Of a stretch of 64,000 nucleotides of DNA, positions 27,008 to 38,234 are shown in pieces. Source of the stretch: Zoogloea sp. (GTDB lineage: Bacteria > Pseudomonadota > Gammaproteobacteria > Burkholderiales > Rhodocyclaceae); contig JADKKC010000005.1 of the NCBI GenBank assembly GCA_016720685.1, positions 50,644 through 114,643 of the forward strand. The letters run 5' to 3'. Both the position numbers and the translations under genes were made by a program. Below the pieces are notes generated by a model, which saw nothing but the letters and a program-made list of their open reading frames with translations, was not told the origin of the DNA and made no database searches. Position 1 is the stretch's first letter; every line of letters starts with the position of its first letter.

Positions 27008-29469
27008 TTATACCTTGATGATTTCGAATTCGCGCTTGAGGGTGCCGCCGGACTTGTCCTCGAAAATCTCGGCCCACGGGTCCTTGTAGTTCTGCAGGGC
27101 GAAGAGCAGCCGTTCGTAGAGCGCCTTGCGCTTGCTGGCGTCTTCAAGCACCTGCTTCTTGACGTGCTCGAGGCCAACCCGCTCGATGTAGTGGCAGGTG
27201 CGCTCCAGGTAGTAGCCTTCTTCGCGGTAGAGCTGGATGAAAGCGCCGCCGTATTCCATCACCTCGTCGTCGTTGGCCACCTTGCAGAAGAACTGCGCCA
27301 CTTCGGTCTTGATGCCGCCGTTACCGCCCACGTAAAGCTCGTAGCCGGAATCGACCCCGATGACGCCGATATCCTTGATGCCCGATTCGGCACAGTTGCG
27401 CGGCAGCCCGAGACGGCCAGCTTGAACTTGTGGGGGCTCCACATGCCGAACAGCATTTTTTCAAGCTTGACGCCCAGCTCCATCGAGCGCTGGGTGCCAA
27501 AGCGGCAGTGCTCGGAACCCACGCAGGTTTTGACGGTGCGCAGGCTCTTGCCGTAAGCGTGGCCGGAAACCATGCCGGCAGCGGCAAAGTCGGACCACAT
27601 GGCGGGCAGGTCTTCCTTCTTCACGCCGAGCAGGTCGATGCGCTGGCCGCCGGTCACCTTCACGGTGGGCACCTTGTATTTCTCGGCTGCGTCGGCGATG
27701 GCGCGCAGCTCGGCGGGGGTGGTGAGGCCGCCCCACATGCGCGGCACCACCGAGTAGGTGCCGTCCTTCTGGATGTTGGCGTGGGCGCGCTCGTTGATGA
27801 AGCGGCTCTGCGGATCGTCGATGGCCTCGTGGGGCCACGTGGAAATGCAGTAGTAGTTGAGCGCCGGCCGGCAGCTGGCGCAGCCGTTGGGCGTCTTCCA
27901 TTCGAGGAACTTCTGGGCTTCGGCCACGGACAGCAGCTTGTTGGCCCGGATCGCCTTGCGCACTTCGCCGTGGGAGTGATCGGTACAGCCGCACACCGCC
28001 TTGGTGTTGGAGTCGGCTGGCTGATAGGCGCCGCCGATGGTCGAGGCGAGGATCTGCTCGACAAGGCCCGTGCAGGAGCCGCAGGAGCTCGAGGCTTTGG
28101 TGTGCTTCCTCACGTCTTCAAGGGTGAAGAGGCCCTGTTCCTGGATCGCCTTGACGATGGTGCCCTTGCACACGCCGTTGCAGCCGCACACTTCGGCGCT
28201 GTCCGGCATGCTGGCGGCCATGCTGTTGCCCTTGTGGCCCACGTCGCCCAGGTGGGCGTTGCCGAAGACGAGGTGGTCGCGGATCTCGCCCACGTCCTGC
28301 GCATCCTTCAGCAGCTGGAAATACCAGGCACCGTCCTTGGTGTCGCCGTAGAGTACGGCCCCGACCAGCTTGTCGCCCTTGAGCACGAGGCGCTTGTAGA
28401 TGCCCATGCCGGGGTCGTGCAGGACGATGTCCTCGGTGCCTTCGGCGCCGGAAAAATCACCGGCCGAAAACACGTCGATGCCGGTGACCTTGAGCTTGGT
28501 GCTCGTGACCGACCCCTGGTAGCGGCCAATGCCATACATGGCCAGGTGGTTGGCGCACACCTTGGCCTGCTCGAACAGCGGCGCCACCAGGCCGTAGGCG
28601 GTGCCGCGGTGGTTGGCGCATTCACCCACGGCATAGATGCGCGGATCGTAGGTCTGCAGGGTGTCGCTCACCACGATGCCGCGGTTGCAGTAGATGCCGG
28701 CCTTCTCGGCCAGCTCCACGTTCGGGCGGATGCCGGCGGCCATGCAGACGAGGTCGGCGGGGATGCTCTCGCCGTCCTTGAACTTCACCGCACAGACGCG
28801 GCCCGATTCGCCTTTCACCAGCTCGGCGGTCTGGGCATTCATCCGGAACTTCATGCCCTTGTTTTCAAGCTCGGCCTGCAGCATCTTGCCGCCGGTGCGG
28901 TCGAGCTGGCGTTCCATGATCCAGTCGGCGATATGCACGACGGTGACGTCCATGCCGCGCAGGGCCAGGCCGTTGGCCGCTTCGAGGCCCAGCAGGCCGG
29001 CTCCGATGACCACCGCGTGCTTGTACTTCGCCGCGGCATCGATCATGTCGTCGGTGTCCTTGATGTCGCGGTAGGCGAGTACGCCCGGCAGCTCCTTGCC
29101 CGGAATGGGCGGCATGAAGGGGGTGGAGCCGGTGGCGATGAGCAGGCGGTCGTAATCCACCTCGATGCGCTGCCCCTCTTTGCCGATGGCGACCACCGAG
29201 CGGTTCTGACGGTCGATCCCGGTGACCGTGCTGCCCAGGTGCAGCGTGACGTCGTTGTCGGCGTACCACTGCAAATCGTTGAGGATGATGTCCTGGATGG
29301 TCATCTCGCCGGCGAGCACCGGTGAGAGCAGGATGCGGTTGTAGTTCGGATGCGGTTCGGCTCCGAACACCGTGATGTCGTACATGTCCGGTGCGATCTT
29401 CCGCAGCTCTTCCAGCGTGCGGACGCCCGCCATTCCGTTGCCGACCATGACCAGTTTGAGTTTGCGCAT
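27008..29469 (-). CDS. nirB: Assimilatory nitrite reductase large subunit NirB, single frameshift
   Basis: Reduces nitrite to ammonium with NAD(P)H in the cytoplasm, using FAD, 2Fe-2S, 4Fe-4S and siroheme. From ATG 29469 (MRKLKLVMVGNGMAGVRTLE) come the FAD/NAD(P) domain (VVIGAGLLGLEAANGLALRG), two BFD-like cluster segments (CGCNGVCKG, CGSCTGLV and CGCTDHSHG), and the sulfite/nitrite reductase half-domains. Siroheme/4Fe-4S cysteines are CVGSEHCRFG and, across the break near 27402, SGCPRNCAES. The shift is one missing C in a CCC run; restoring it gives 820 residues, the normal size. Ribosome binding site is GGAGG. Upstream lie a sigma-54 promoter and a two-hairpin leader, both separately listed. 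Confidence 0.95.
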
Positions 29470-29544
29470 GATTCCTCCGACGATTGATCCTCCCCGGACC
29501 GGTCGCACTGCGGCCGATGCGGGCTGTAAGCCTTGTGCAGGAGA

Positions 29545-29580
29545 GATCGTCGTTGATCGCGGAAGTGGCCGCCGTTGGCC
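29545..29580 (-). promoter_or_regulatory. Candidate ANTAR-type two-hairpin RNA leader of nirB
   Basis: On the nirB message GGCC-AACGGC-GGCC (29580 to 29567) and GATC-AACGAC-GATC (29558 to 29545) are two short hairpins separated by 8 bases. Each has a six-base loop with A at position 1 and G at position 4, the signature bound by ANTAR antiterminators such as NasR and NasT. They lie inside the roughly 210-base leader. A classical terminator with U run was not found after them. Confidence 0.55.
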
Positions 29581-29694
29581 CTGCCGCGTCGCTGCGTCCG
29601 TGGGGACGGCTGCGCGCTCGTACCTGATGTTCAGGTTGCGGGCGGTGCAGCAAATTCGTTATTGCTTCACGCCCGCATTGGTTGAATAAGCTCT

Positions 29695-29711
29695 AGCAAG
29701 GCTTGTGCCAC
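29695..29711 (-). promoter_or_regulatory. Sigma-54 (RpoN) promoter for nirBD-nasA
   Basis: The minus strand reads GTGGCACAAGCCTTGCT: the -24 box TGGCAC (29705-29710) and -12 box TTGC (29696-29699) have the required GG/GC spacing. It predicts transcription from about 29683, giving a leader of about 210 bases before the nirB ATG. This agrees with NtrC-controlled nitrate assimilation. Confidence 0.8.
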
Positions 29712-29816
29712 CCCTGGGAGGGCCCGCCGTTGGCGGGAAAGGCGGCAGTGCGGGGTGCGCTCCAGGGGGCCGGGGCGCACCGTGCTGGTGCCCCGAGCCC
29801 CGTGCTGGGGCGTACT

Positions 29817-30320
29817 TCAGGCGGAGGTTTTGTCGCGTTGCAGCAGGTAGAGCGCCAGCGCGGCGAGAATGCTCGCGAAGCATACGAAGGACCAGTTGGC
29901 GATGGACAGGCCGAGGAAGGTCCAGTCCACCACCGAGCAGTCGCCGGCACCGCGGAAGATCATCGGCAGCGCCGCGCTGAGCGGAAAACTCTCGAGCATG
30001 TACTCGAGGCCCGGCCCGCATTCGGACACTGCGGGCGGGTACCACTGCATCCACGACTGGCGCGCGGCCACGCCGCCACCCGCGAGTGCTGCTGCGGCCA
30101 GCAGCACAGCGTAGGCGTTCTGCCCGCCGCGGCGCGGGTTGTGCAGCCCGGCGACGAGGCCGATCAGCCCGCAGGCGGCCAGCGCATAGCGCTGCATGAT
30201 GCACATCGGGCAGGGTTCGATGCCCTGCACATGCTGGATGTAGAGCCCGGCCGCCAGAAGGCTGGCGCAGACCACGAAGAGGGTAATGGCGAGGGGACGA
30301 AGCAGAAGGCGGGAAGGCAT
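29817..30320 (-). CDS. dsbB: Disulfide bond formation protein DsbB
   Basis: Inner-membrane quinone reductase that reoxidises periplasmic DsbA. The 167-residue protein has four membrane helices, about residues 9-27, 44-62, 68-86 and 140-160. The first redox pair is in EPCPMCIMQRYA (CxxC) and the second loop holds SECGPGLEYM and GAGDCSVVDW. The Arg after CxxC, implicated in quinone binding, is present (QRY). ATG 30320 is the family start. It follows argB in the same direction after 171 bases. Confidence 0.95.
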   Translation of the reverse strand: MPSRLLLRPLAITLFVVCASLLAAGLYIQHVQGIEPCPMCIMQRYALAACGLIGLVAGLHNPRRGGQNAYAVLLAAAALAGGGVAARQSWMQWYPPAVSECGPGLEYMLESFPLSAALPMIFRGAGDCSVVDWTFLGLSIANWSFVCFASILAALALYLLQRDKTSA

Positions 30321-30410
30321 CGGTATGGGTCGGAAGCAGGCCGGGGCAGCAGAGGGGAAGACTCCCTGCCGTGCCCCGGAGTTCCGCTGGCGGCGGAAGG
30401 GGATGGCTTG

Positions 30411-30491
30411 GAGCGTGTCCGTGAATGGTCCGGCATCGCCCTGGCGCCGATTCAGCTCCTGGGCCTCGGCCTCTTATTCACGGATACGCTC
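30411..30491. repeat. 16-bp inverted repeat after argB
   Basis: GAGCGTGTCCGTGAAT (30411-30426) and ATTCACGGATACGCTC (30476-30491) are inverted repeats with one G-U type mismatch, enclosing 49 bases. The right arm touches the argB stop codon. There is no U run. It may be a long mRNA hairpin or a small non-autonomous element. Confidence 0.55.
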
Positions 30492-31931
<1,440 letters not shown>

Positions 31932-31989
31932 GCGTAAATCTCCTTTTTCGGGTTGCTGTGCAGAGGGCGATACGCCTTCTCTGATGCAT

Positions 31990-32018
31990 ATATAGGGCGC
32001 GCCGATTGCCACTTCAAG
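31990..32018 (-). promoter_or_regulatory. Sigma-32 heat-shock promoter of hsp20
   Basis: The minus strand reads CTTGAAG (32012-32018), 14 bases, then CCCTATAT (31990-31997), close to the CTTGAAA / CCCCATNT consensus. It lies about 60 bases before the hsp20 start. Confidence 0.7.
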
Positions 32019-32066
32019 CCCCTCCGGGTGGATAAACTTGACGTTTGTCAAAACAGGTAGGACGAA

Positions 32067-32276
32067 ATGGAAGACTGCAGGAATGTGGCGCCGACAAACG
32101 TTTGCCCCGAGTGCGGGGGGTTGTTTACTTGCGGCATGAACGCCGGTCAGACGAGCTGTTGGTGCGTGGCCTTTCCGCCGCTGCTGGCGGTGCCGGAGGG
32201 GCCGGCGGGCTCCTGTTACTGTCCCGATTGCCTCAGGAAGAAGATCGAGGCGCTACCGGGAGCCGGGTCGCGCTGA
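32067..32276 (+). CDS. Cysteine-rich CWC family protein
   Basis: A 69-residue protein with NVCPECGGLFTCGMNAG, SCWCVAFPPL and SCYCPDCLRKKIE, the two CxxC pairs and central CWC of the small CWC family, presumably zinc-binding. The function is unknown. ATG 32067 is preceded by TAGGACGAA. Its 3' end overlaps the oppositely oriented nudB gene by about 44 bases. Confidence 0.8.
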   Translation: MEDCRNVAPTNVCPECGGLFTCGMNAGQTSCWCVAFPPLLAVPEGPAGSCYCPDCLRKKIEALPGAGSR

Positions 32277-32715
32277 GTGTCCGGGCGACGAGGCGGATCG
32301 CGTCGCGGTTGGTCCAGGAGAACACGGCTTCGACGGCTTCCTGCCAGGGCAGCCAGCGGGCGGCGGTGTGTTCGTCAGGCGCAAGGCGCACGGGCACGAT
32401 GGCTGGCACCGGGAGGCTGAAGACGTGCTCGATGTTGTGGCTCACGCCGGGGGCGAACTTGCCCTGCCACGGCGGCAGGATCGGGAAGCGGTTGCCGAGG
32501 CGCCAGTCGACGAGCGCGTCGGCGCTGGCAGCGATGCCGGTTTCCTCGGCCACCTCGCGCAGGGCCGTGGCGGGCAGGGTTTCATCGCCTTCCCGGCTGC
32601 CTGTGACCGATTGCCACAGTCCGGCTCCGCTGGCCCGCTCGAGCAGCAGGATGTCGAGCTGTGGGGTGTGGATCACCACCAGCACTGAAACCGGCTGCTT
32701 GAATACCACGCTCAC
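32233..32715 (-). CDS. nudB: Dihydroneopterin triphosphate diphosphatase (Nudix)
   Basis: Removes pyrophosphate from dihydroneopterin triphosphate in folate synthesis. The 160-residue protein starts MSVVFKQPVSVLVVIHTPQL. It carries an intact Nudix box, GSREGDETLPATALREVAEE followed by TGI, and the NudB-typical WRLGNRFPILPPWQGKFAPG with SHNIEHVFSL. The C-terminal EHTAARWLPWQEAVEAVFSW also matches NudB. Nearness to aspS agrees with the usual aspS-nudB neighbourhood. It begins 7 bases after the barstar gene stop. Confidence 0.9.
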   Translation of the reverse strand: MSVVFKQPVSVLVVIHTPQLDILLLERASGAGLWQSVTGSREGDETLPATALREVAEETGIAASADALVDWRLGNRFPILPPWQGKFAPGVSHNIEHVFSLPVPAIVPVRLAPDEHTAARWLPWQEAVEAVFSWTNRDAIRLVARTLSATRLPVAPRSSS

Positions 32716-32722
32716 GCCGGGC

Positions 32723-33166
32723 TCATTCCAGCTCGCGCAGCCAGGCGATGCCGTCGGTTGCGGTGCCGATCAGTGCCCAGAACGGAATGCCGTCCTCGCG
32801 CCAGGTGTCCGCCGCATCCTGGAAAATCGACAAGGCGGTGGCGAAGTCGGTGGGGTTGGCGCGGGCGAAGGCATCGGCGTGGTCGAGAACGATCACGTAG
32901 CCGTCGGCGGCCATCCATGACAGATCGGTCAGGCAGTCGGCCAGCGCATCCCAGTTGTGGCCGTACCAGTCGGGAAAGGCGAGTGCTTTGCCGATGGCGT
33001 CGAGAAACCCGTCCTTGTCGGTGACTTTGGACAGGTTGATACGGTGCATCGGGTAGTCGAGGCTTTCGGCGGCTTCTTCAAGGGCAAGGTCGGCGACGTA
33101 GGGCATGTGGTAGATCCCGGCACGTTCGGCGCGGGACAGCAGGGAATCGAGTTTGTCGGTGCTCAT
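32723..33166 (-). CDS. Barstar-family ribonuclease inhibitor
   Basis: A 147-residue cytoplasmic protein with the barstar core MHRINLSKVTDKDGFLDAIG, then FPDWYGHNWDALADCLTDLS, which carries the Tyr, Asn, Trp and Asp that plug barnase active sites. An N-terminal 35-residue extension (LLSRAERAGIYHMPYVADLA) precedes it, as in many proteobacterial members. It is directly downstream of a secreted guanyl-specific RNase gene (6-base gap), so it most likely protects the cell from that enzyme. Confidence 0.85.
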   Translation of the reverse strand: MSTDKLDSLLSRAERAGIYHMPYVADLALEEAAESLDYPMHRINLSKVTDKDGFLDAIGKALAFPDWYGHNWDALADCLTDLSWMAADGYVIVLDHADAFARANPTDFATALSIFQDAADTWREDGIPFWALIGTATDGIAWLRELE

Positions 33167-33172
33167 GGCGGC

Positions 33173-33550
33173 TTACTCGCGAATGCGCCGGAAGCTGCGG
33201 TAGTGGTTATCCGAGTAGTAAAAGACCTCCGGGGGCTGGCCACCGCTGATGATGCGCCGGGCGCCCCGGTCGCGGGAGCCGGGCGTGGTGACGGTGAATT
33301 CGCGGTAGTAGCCACGGGCGGCGCCGGGCAGCCGGCCTTCGCGGTTCTGGAAGGTGATGCCGTCCCGGCGATAGGGGTAAGGGCCGCCCTGGTGGATCAG
33401 CGCAAGGGCTTCGCGTGCTTCCGCCGGCAGCGCAGCGGCGGCGACGGTGGCAATCTCGTTGCTCCGCCAGTCGAGGAAGTCACGGGCGTTGGCCGCTCCG
33501 GCAAAAAGAAGAAGGAGGACAGCAAGGAATCGGAAGTAGCGAGCGAGCAT
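33173..33550 (-). CDS. Secreted guanyl-specific ribonuclease (barnase/RNase Sa-like)
   Basis: A 125-residue protein with a signal peptide (hydrophobic LAVLLLLFAGAANA, cleavage after about residue 22) and an RNase N1/T1-type domain. Catalytic residues appear as Glu in GYYREFTVTTPGSRDRGARR, Arg in RGARRIISGG and His in YYSDNHYRSFRRI. The upstream PYPYRRDGITFQNREGRLP matches the substrate-binding strand of this family. It would cleave RNA after G outside the cell. The barstar gene follows at once, forming an enzyme-inhibitor pair. Confidence 0.85.
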   Translation of the reverse strand: MLARYFRFLAVLLLLFAGAANARDFLDWRSNEIATVAAAALPAEAREALALIHQGGPYPYRRDGITFQNREGRLPGAARGYYREFTVTTPGSRDRGARRIISGGQPPEVFYYSDNHYRSFRRIRE

Positions 33551-33602
33551 GGCGTACCTGGCGATGACGGAGGATTCAATTGCCAGTGTAGCAGTCCGCG
33601 CG

Positions 33603-35228
33603 TCAGGGCTGGATGCCGTACTTCTTCAGGAGGTTGTGGTAGTAGGTGGTGATGGCGGCAAGGCGCGGATTGCCCGGATCCTGCTGTCCGCCGCGCTCGA
33701 TCATGCCGCGGGCCTGCTCGGCGAAGCGTTCGTTCCAGCCGCAGTTTTCGATGTGCTTGAGGAGCGCCAGGATGGCGTTGAAGAGTACGTGGTTGTTGCC
33801 CGGCATGCGCCGCGCCGCGGTCAGCATGAACTGCACGGCACCGTCGAAATCGCCGCTCTGGGCCTTGCGGGCGCCTTCGGAGACGAGGTCCTTGACCTCG
33901 CCGTTGATCTGTTCTTCAAGGCGCTCGCCCAGTTCGACCCTGTCAGCGTCCTTGAGCATGGATTTGGCGTTGGCGAGCGTTCTTTGGTCGGGCGCGTTGC
34001 GCATGATGTCCAGGACGACAGCGGCGCCCTGGTCTTCAAGCTGGGTGGCGAAACAGGCGCGAGCGAGCTCTCCCTTCAGCTTGAGTGACAAGCCCTGCGA
34101 GGCTCCGTCTTCGGAAAGAAGGGATTTGATGGCTTCGCCCGCGCGTTCGGTATCGCCCTTTTTTACATGCACCAGAACGTTCGACAGGGCCGAGCAGGAG
34201 CGGGTCTTGTCGAGCCCGGCCATCGAGCGTTCGAGATCCCGAATGGTTGCTTCGGCCTGGCTTGTGTCGCCCTTTCCGAGCTGGGCCTGGATCAGACGCA
34301 CATGGTCTTCCGGGTCGCGGAAGTCCGAATACTTACCCTTGCGCACGACTTCGCTGAGAATTTTTTCAGCGCCTTCGTGGTCGCCGGTTTCGATGGAAAG
34401 CTCGCCGAGCCGGCGTAGGCGTCCGACCCTGTGGGGCGACAGTGCGGTGGCCGTGACGAGGATGCTGCGCGCGGATTCGAGCTCGCCGGCTGCCTCACGG
34501 GTGCGCGAGAGCCAGTCGTAGGCGTCTACGAATAGGTCGTTCTCGTTTACCAGGGCTTGCAGCATGTCTTCGGCGTCCGTGTAGCGACGCTGCATGAACA
34601 GGGCTTTGGCCAGGCCGAGGCGGGCCCAGGGAACGCTGCGGGTCTCGAGGATGCGTTCGTAAAGATGCTCGGCTTCGTCGGCATGACCACTGGCGACGTG
34701 CAGCTCGGCCCGGAGGCGCATGAAGTCGAGCTGCCACTGGGGGTAGGTGCCCTCGGCCTCGGTGCAGTAGGTGATGGCATCGGGCGCGTTGCCGAGTTCG
34801 ATCAGCCGATAGGCCGGCATGAACGCTTCGCGTTTGTCGAGGGCGCGCAGGATGCGGTCGTGCAGGGTGTCGGCGGCGAAGGGTTTGAGTATGTAGTCGT
34901 TGGGCGCCAGTTCGGCGGCGCTGACGACGCGCTCGTACTGGCGCTCGCCGGTAACCATGACGAACAGCGTCGACAGCGGGATGATGGCGTTGTGGCGCAG
35001 ATCCTCGAGCAGGTGCTGGCTGTCCTGGCCGTCGCCGATGTGGTACTCGCAAAGAATGAGGTCGTAGCGCCCGTCGCGCAGCTTGCGCACCGCGACCCCG
35101 GCCGTGACGGCGAACTGAACCTTGTTGATGCCGCACATGTTGAGCATGTTGCGGAGCTGCGTCCGCATGCCCGGATTGGCTTCGACGATGAGGGCGGAGA
35201 TGGTGTCGAGATCGATCACTGGGGGCAT
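33603..35228 (-). CDS. Pseudo-receiver domain protein with TPR repeats
   Basis: A 541-residue cytoplasmic protein. Residues about 5-135 are a CheY-like receiver fold (ISALIVEANPGMRTQLRNML, then MVTGERQYERVVSAAE and NDYILKPFAADTL). The usual acidic pair is degenerate (VEAN), and the phosphoacceptor position reads LILCEYHIGDGQD, Glu in place of Asp. The Lys is kept. The rest holds TPR-like repeats (AEHLYERILETRSVPWARLG, then DAEDMLQALVNENDLFVDAY and others) to residue 541. ATG 35228 begins the receiver; the upstream extension of the frame is low quality. It is a lone gene with no adjacent kinase. Confidence 0.8.
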   Translation of the reverse strand: MPPVIDLDTISALIVEANPGMRTQLRNMLNMCGINKVQFAVTAGVAVRKLRDGRYDLILCEYHIGDGQDSQHLLEDLRHNAIIPLSTLFVMVTGERQYERVVSAAELAPNDYILKPFAADTLHDRILRALDKREAFMPAYRLIELGNAPDAITYCTEAEGTYPQWQLDFMRLRAELHVASGHADEAEHLYERILETRSVPWARLGLAKALFMQRRYTDAEDMLQALVNENDLFVDAYDWLSRTREAAGELESARSILVTATALSPHRVGRLRRLGELSIETGDHEGAEKILSEVVRKGKYSDFRDPEDHVRLIQAQLGKGDTSQAEATIRDLERSMAGLDKTRSCSALSNVLVHVKKGDTERAGEAIKSLLSEDGASQGLSLKLKGELARACFATQLEDQGAAVVLDIMRNAPDQRTLANAKSMLKDADRVELGERLEEQINGEVKDLVSEGARKAQSGDFDGAVQFMLTAARRMPGNNHVLFNAILALLKHIENCGWNERFAEQARGMIERGGQQDPGNPRLAAITTYYHNLLKKYGIQP

Positions 35229-35296
35229 GTGGGCAACAAGTCGCAAGAACGATAGTGCAACGGCGCTGCAGGCGCTTTCTTGAGGCCGGGGCAAAG

Positions 35297-35333
35297 AAAA
35301 GGGGCGAACGGCCTGACTGGCTGTTCGCCCTTT
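35297..35333 (-). terminator. aspS terminator
   Basis: AAAGGGCGAACAGCC and GGCCGTTCGCCCCTTT form a long stem with one mismatch and loop AGTCA, followed by TCTTT on the minus strand. It is 20 bases after the aspS stop. Confidence 0.8.
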
Positions 35334-35352
35334 GGTGTGACGCAGTTTGCGA

Positions 35353-37142
<1,790 letters not shown>

Positions 37143-37170
37143 GGTGGGGTCTTTATTCCTGGGAAAACGG

Positions 37171-37195
37171 AACGCGCCTGCCGGACAGGCGCGTT
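37171..37195 (-). terminator. Terminator-like hairpin between the DUF502 gene and aspS
   Basis: AACGCGCCTG and CAGGCGCGTT form a perfect 10-bp stem around a five-base loop, followed by CCGTTTTCC on the minus strand. It directly follows the DUF502 gene stop. Confidence 0.7.
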
Positions 37196-37830
37196 TATTT
37201 ATTCAGAAGGGCTGATGCGGGCTGTGGCACCCGGGCCCGGCCGGCCGGGGGGGCAACGACGCCCATCGAGATGATGTACTTGAGGGCTTCATCGACGCTC
37301 ATGTCGAGCTCGATGGCGTCCTTGCGGGGCAGCATCAGGAAGAAGCCGGAGGTGGGGTTCGGCGTGGTCGGCACATAAACGCTGACGAAGTCGTTGCCCA
37401 GATGGTGGGCCGCATCACCGCCCGGTGTGCCGGTCTGGAAGCCGATGGTCCACATGCCTTCGCGGGGGTACTGGATCAGCAGCGCCTTGCGAAAGGCCTG
37501 GCCGTTGCTGGACAGCAAGGTGTCGGAAACCTGCTTGACGCTGTAGTAGATCGACTTGACGACGGGAATGCGCGACAGCACGCCTTCCCAGAAGCGCACC
37601 ATGCGCTGGCCGACGAAGTTGGCGGCGGCGAGGCCGGTGAGCAGGATCAGGAGCAGCGACACGAGGACGCCGATGCCGGGCACATGGAAGCCGAGGAAGG
37701 CTTCCGGCCGGACATTGGCTGGAACCAGCAGGAGGATCTGGTCGAGGGTGTTGATGATCCAGGCTAGCACCACGAAGGTGATGACCAGCGGAATCCAGAT
37801 CAGCAGTCCGGTTACGAAGTATTTTTTCAT
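37195..37830 (-). CDS. DUF502 family membrane protein
   Basis: A 211-residue protein with two strong N-terminal helices, about residues 6-27 ([20 protein letters not shown]) and 52-76 ([20 protein letters not shown]). The family block follows: [20 protein letters not shown], then [14 protein letters not shown] and [20 protein letters not shown]. The function is unknown; it is conserved beside aspS and a FmdB-type gene in beta- and gammaproteobacteria. The start at 37830 has no clear alternative. Confidence 0.92.
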   Translation of the reverse strand: MKKYFVTGLLIWIPLVITFVVLAWIINTLDQILLLVPANVRPEAFLGFHVPGIGVLVSLLLILLTGLAAANFVGQRMVRFWEGVLSRIPVVKSIYYSVKQVSDTLLSSNGQAFRKALLIQYPREGMWTIGFQTGTPGGDAAHHLGNDFVSVYVPTTPNPTSGFFLMLPRKDAIELDMSVDEALKYIISMGVVAPPAGRARVPQPASALLNK

Positions 37831-37856
37831 TCAGCGACGTTCGCGTGCGTCCGCAC

Positions 37857-38123
37857 TCAGTGACACGCGCAACTGCCGCCGCAGGGGGTGGATGCCGGGC
37901 TTTCGGATTTCGCGGGCTCGGTTTTCGGGCTTGCGCCGGTACTGCCCTTGAAGTCGGTGGCGTACCAGCCGCTGCCCTTGAGCTGAAAGCCTGCGGCCGA
38001 GAGCTGCTTGGCGTAGCTTTCGGCGCCACAGGCGGGACAGGTGGTGAGCGGGGCATCGCTCATTTTCTGAAGATGGTCTTTTTGATGGCCGCAGGCACTG
38101 CAGCGATACTCGTAGATGGGCAT
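37857..38123 (-). CDS. FmdB-family zinc ribbon protein
   Basis: An 88-residue protein starting MPIYEYRCSACGHQKDHLQK, with the second half of the ribbon in TTCPACGAES. The two CxxC pairs should bind one zinc. The C-terminal Ser/Pro/Thr-rich tail ends in CGGSCACH. ATG 38123 matches the invariant family start. Function is uncertain; it is conserved with the DUF502 gene 26 bases downstream and aspS. Confidence 0.92.
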   Translation of the reverse strand: MPIYEYRCSACGHQKDHLQKMSDAPLTTCPACGAESYAKQLSAAGFQLKGSGWYATDFKGSTGASPKTEPAKSESPASTPCGGSCACH

Positions 38124-38185
38124 GACGAGCTCCGGAAAGTCAATGGGACGAAGTTTAGCGCATCGCAACATCGGGCGAAACAGAC

Positions 38186-38215
38186 CCGCTTCCACCTAGA
38201 TGGGGGTGGAAGCGG
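38186..38215. terminator. Hairpin between pilD and the FmdB gene
   Basis: CCGCTTCCACC and GGTGGAAGCGG form an 11-bp stem just after the pilD stop. No U run follows in either direction, so termination may be Rho-assisted. Confidence 0.5.
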
Positions 38216-38234
38216 ATGTTTCAAGCTGCGTGCA

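Noticed and set aside
27430..29325. 631-residue rightward frame opposite nirB
   Set aside because: Shadow frame; the minus strand encodes intact NirB motifs.
29659..30204. 181-residue leftward frame overlapping dsbB and the nirB control region
   Set aside because: Arg/Pro-rich alternate frame of dsbB; it also covers the sigma-54 promoter.
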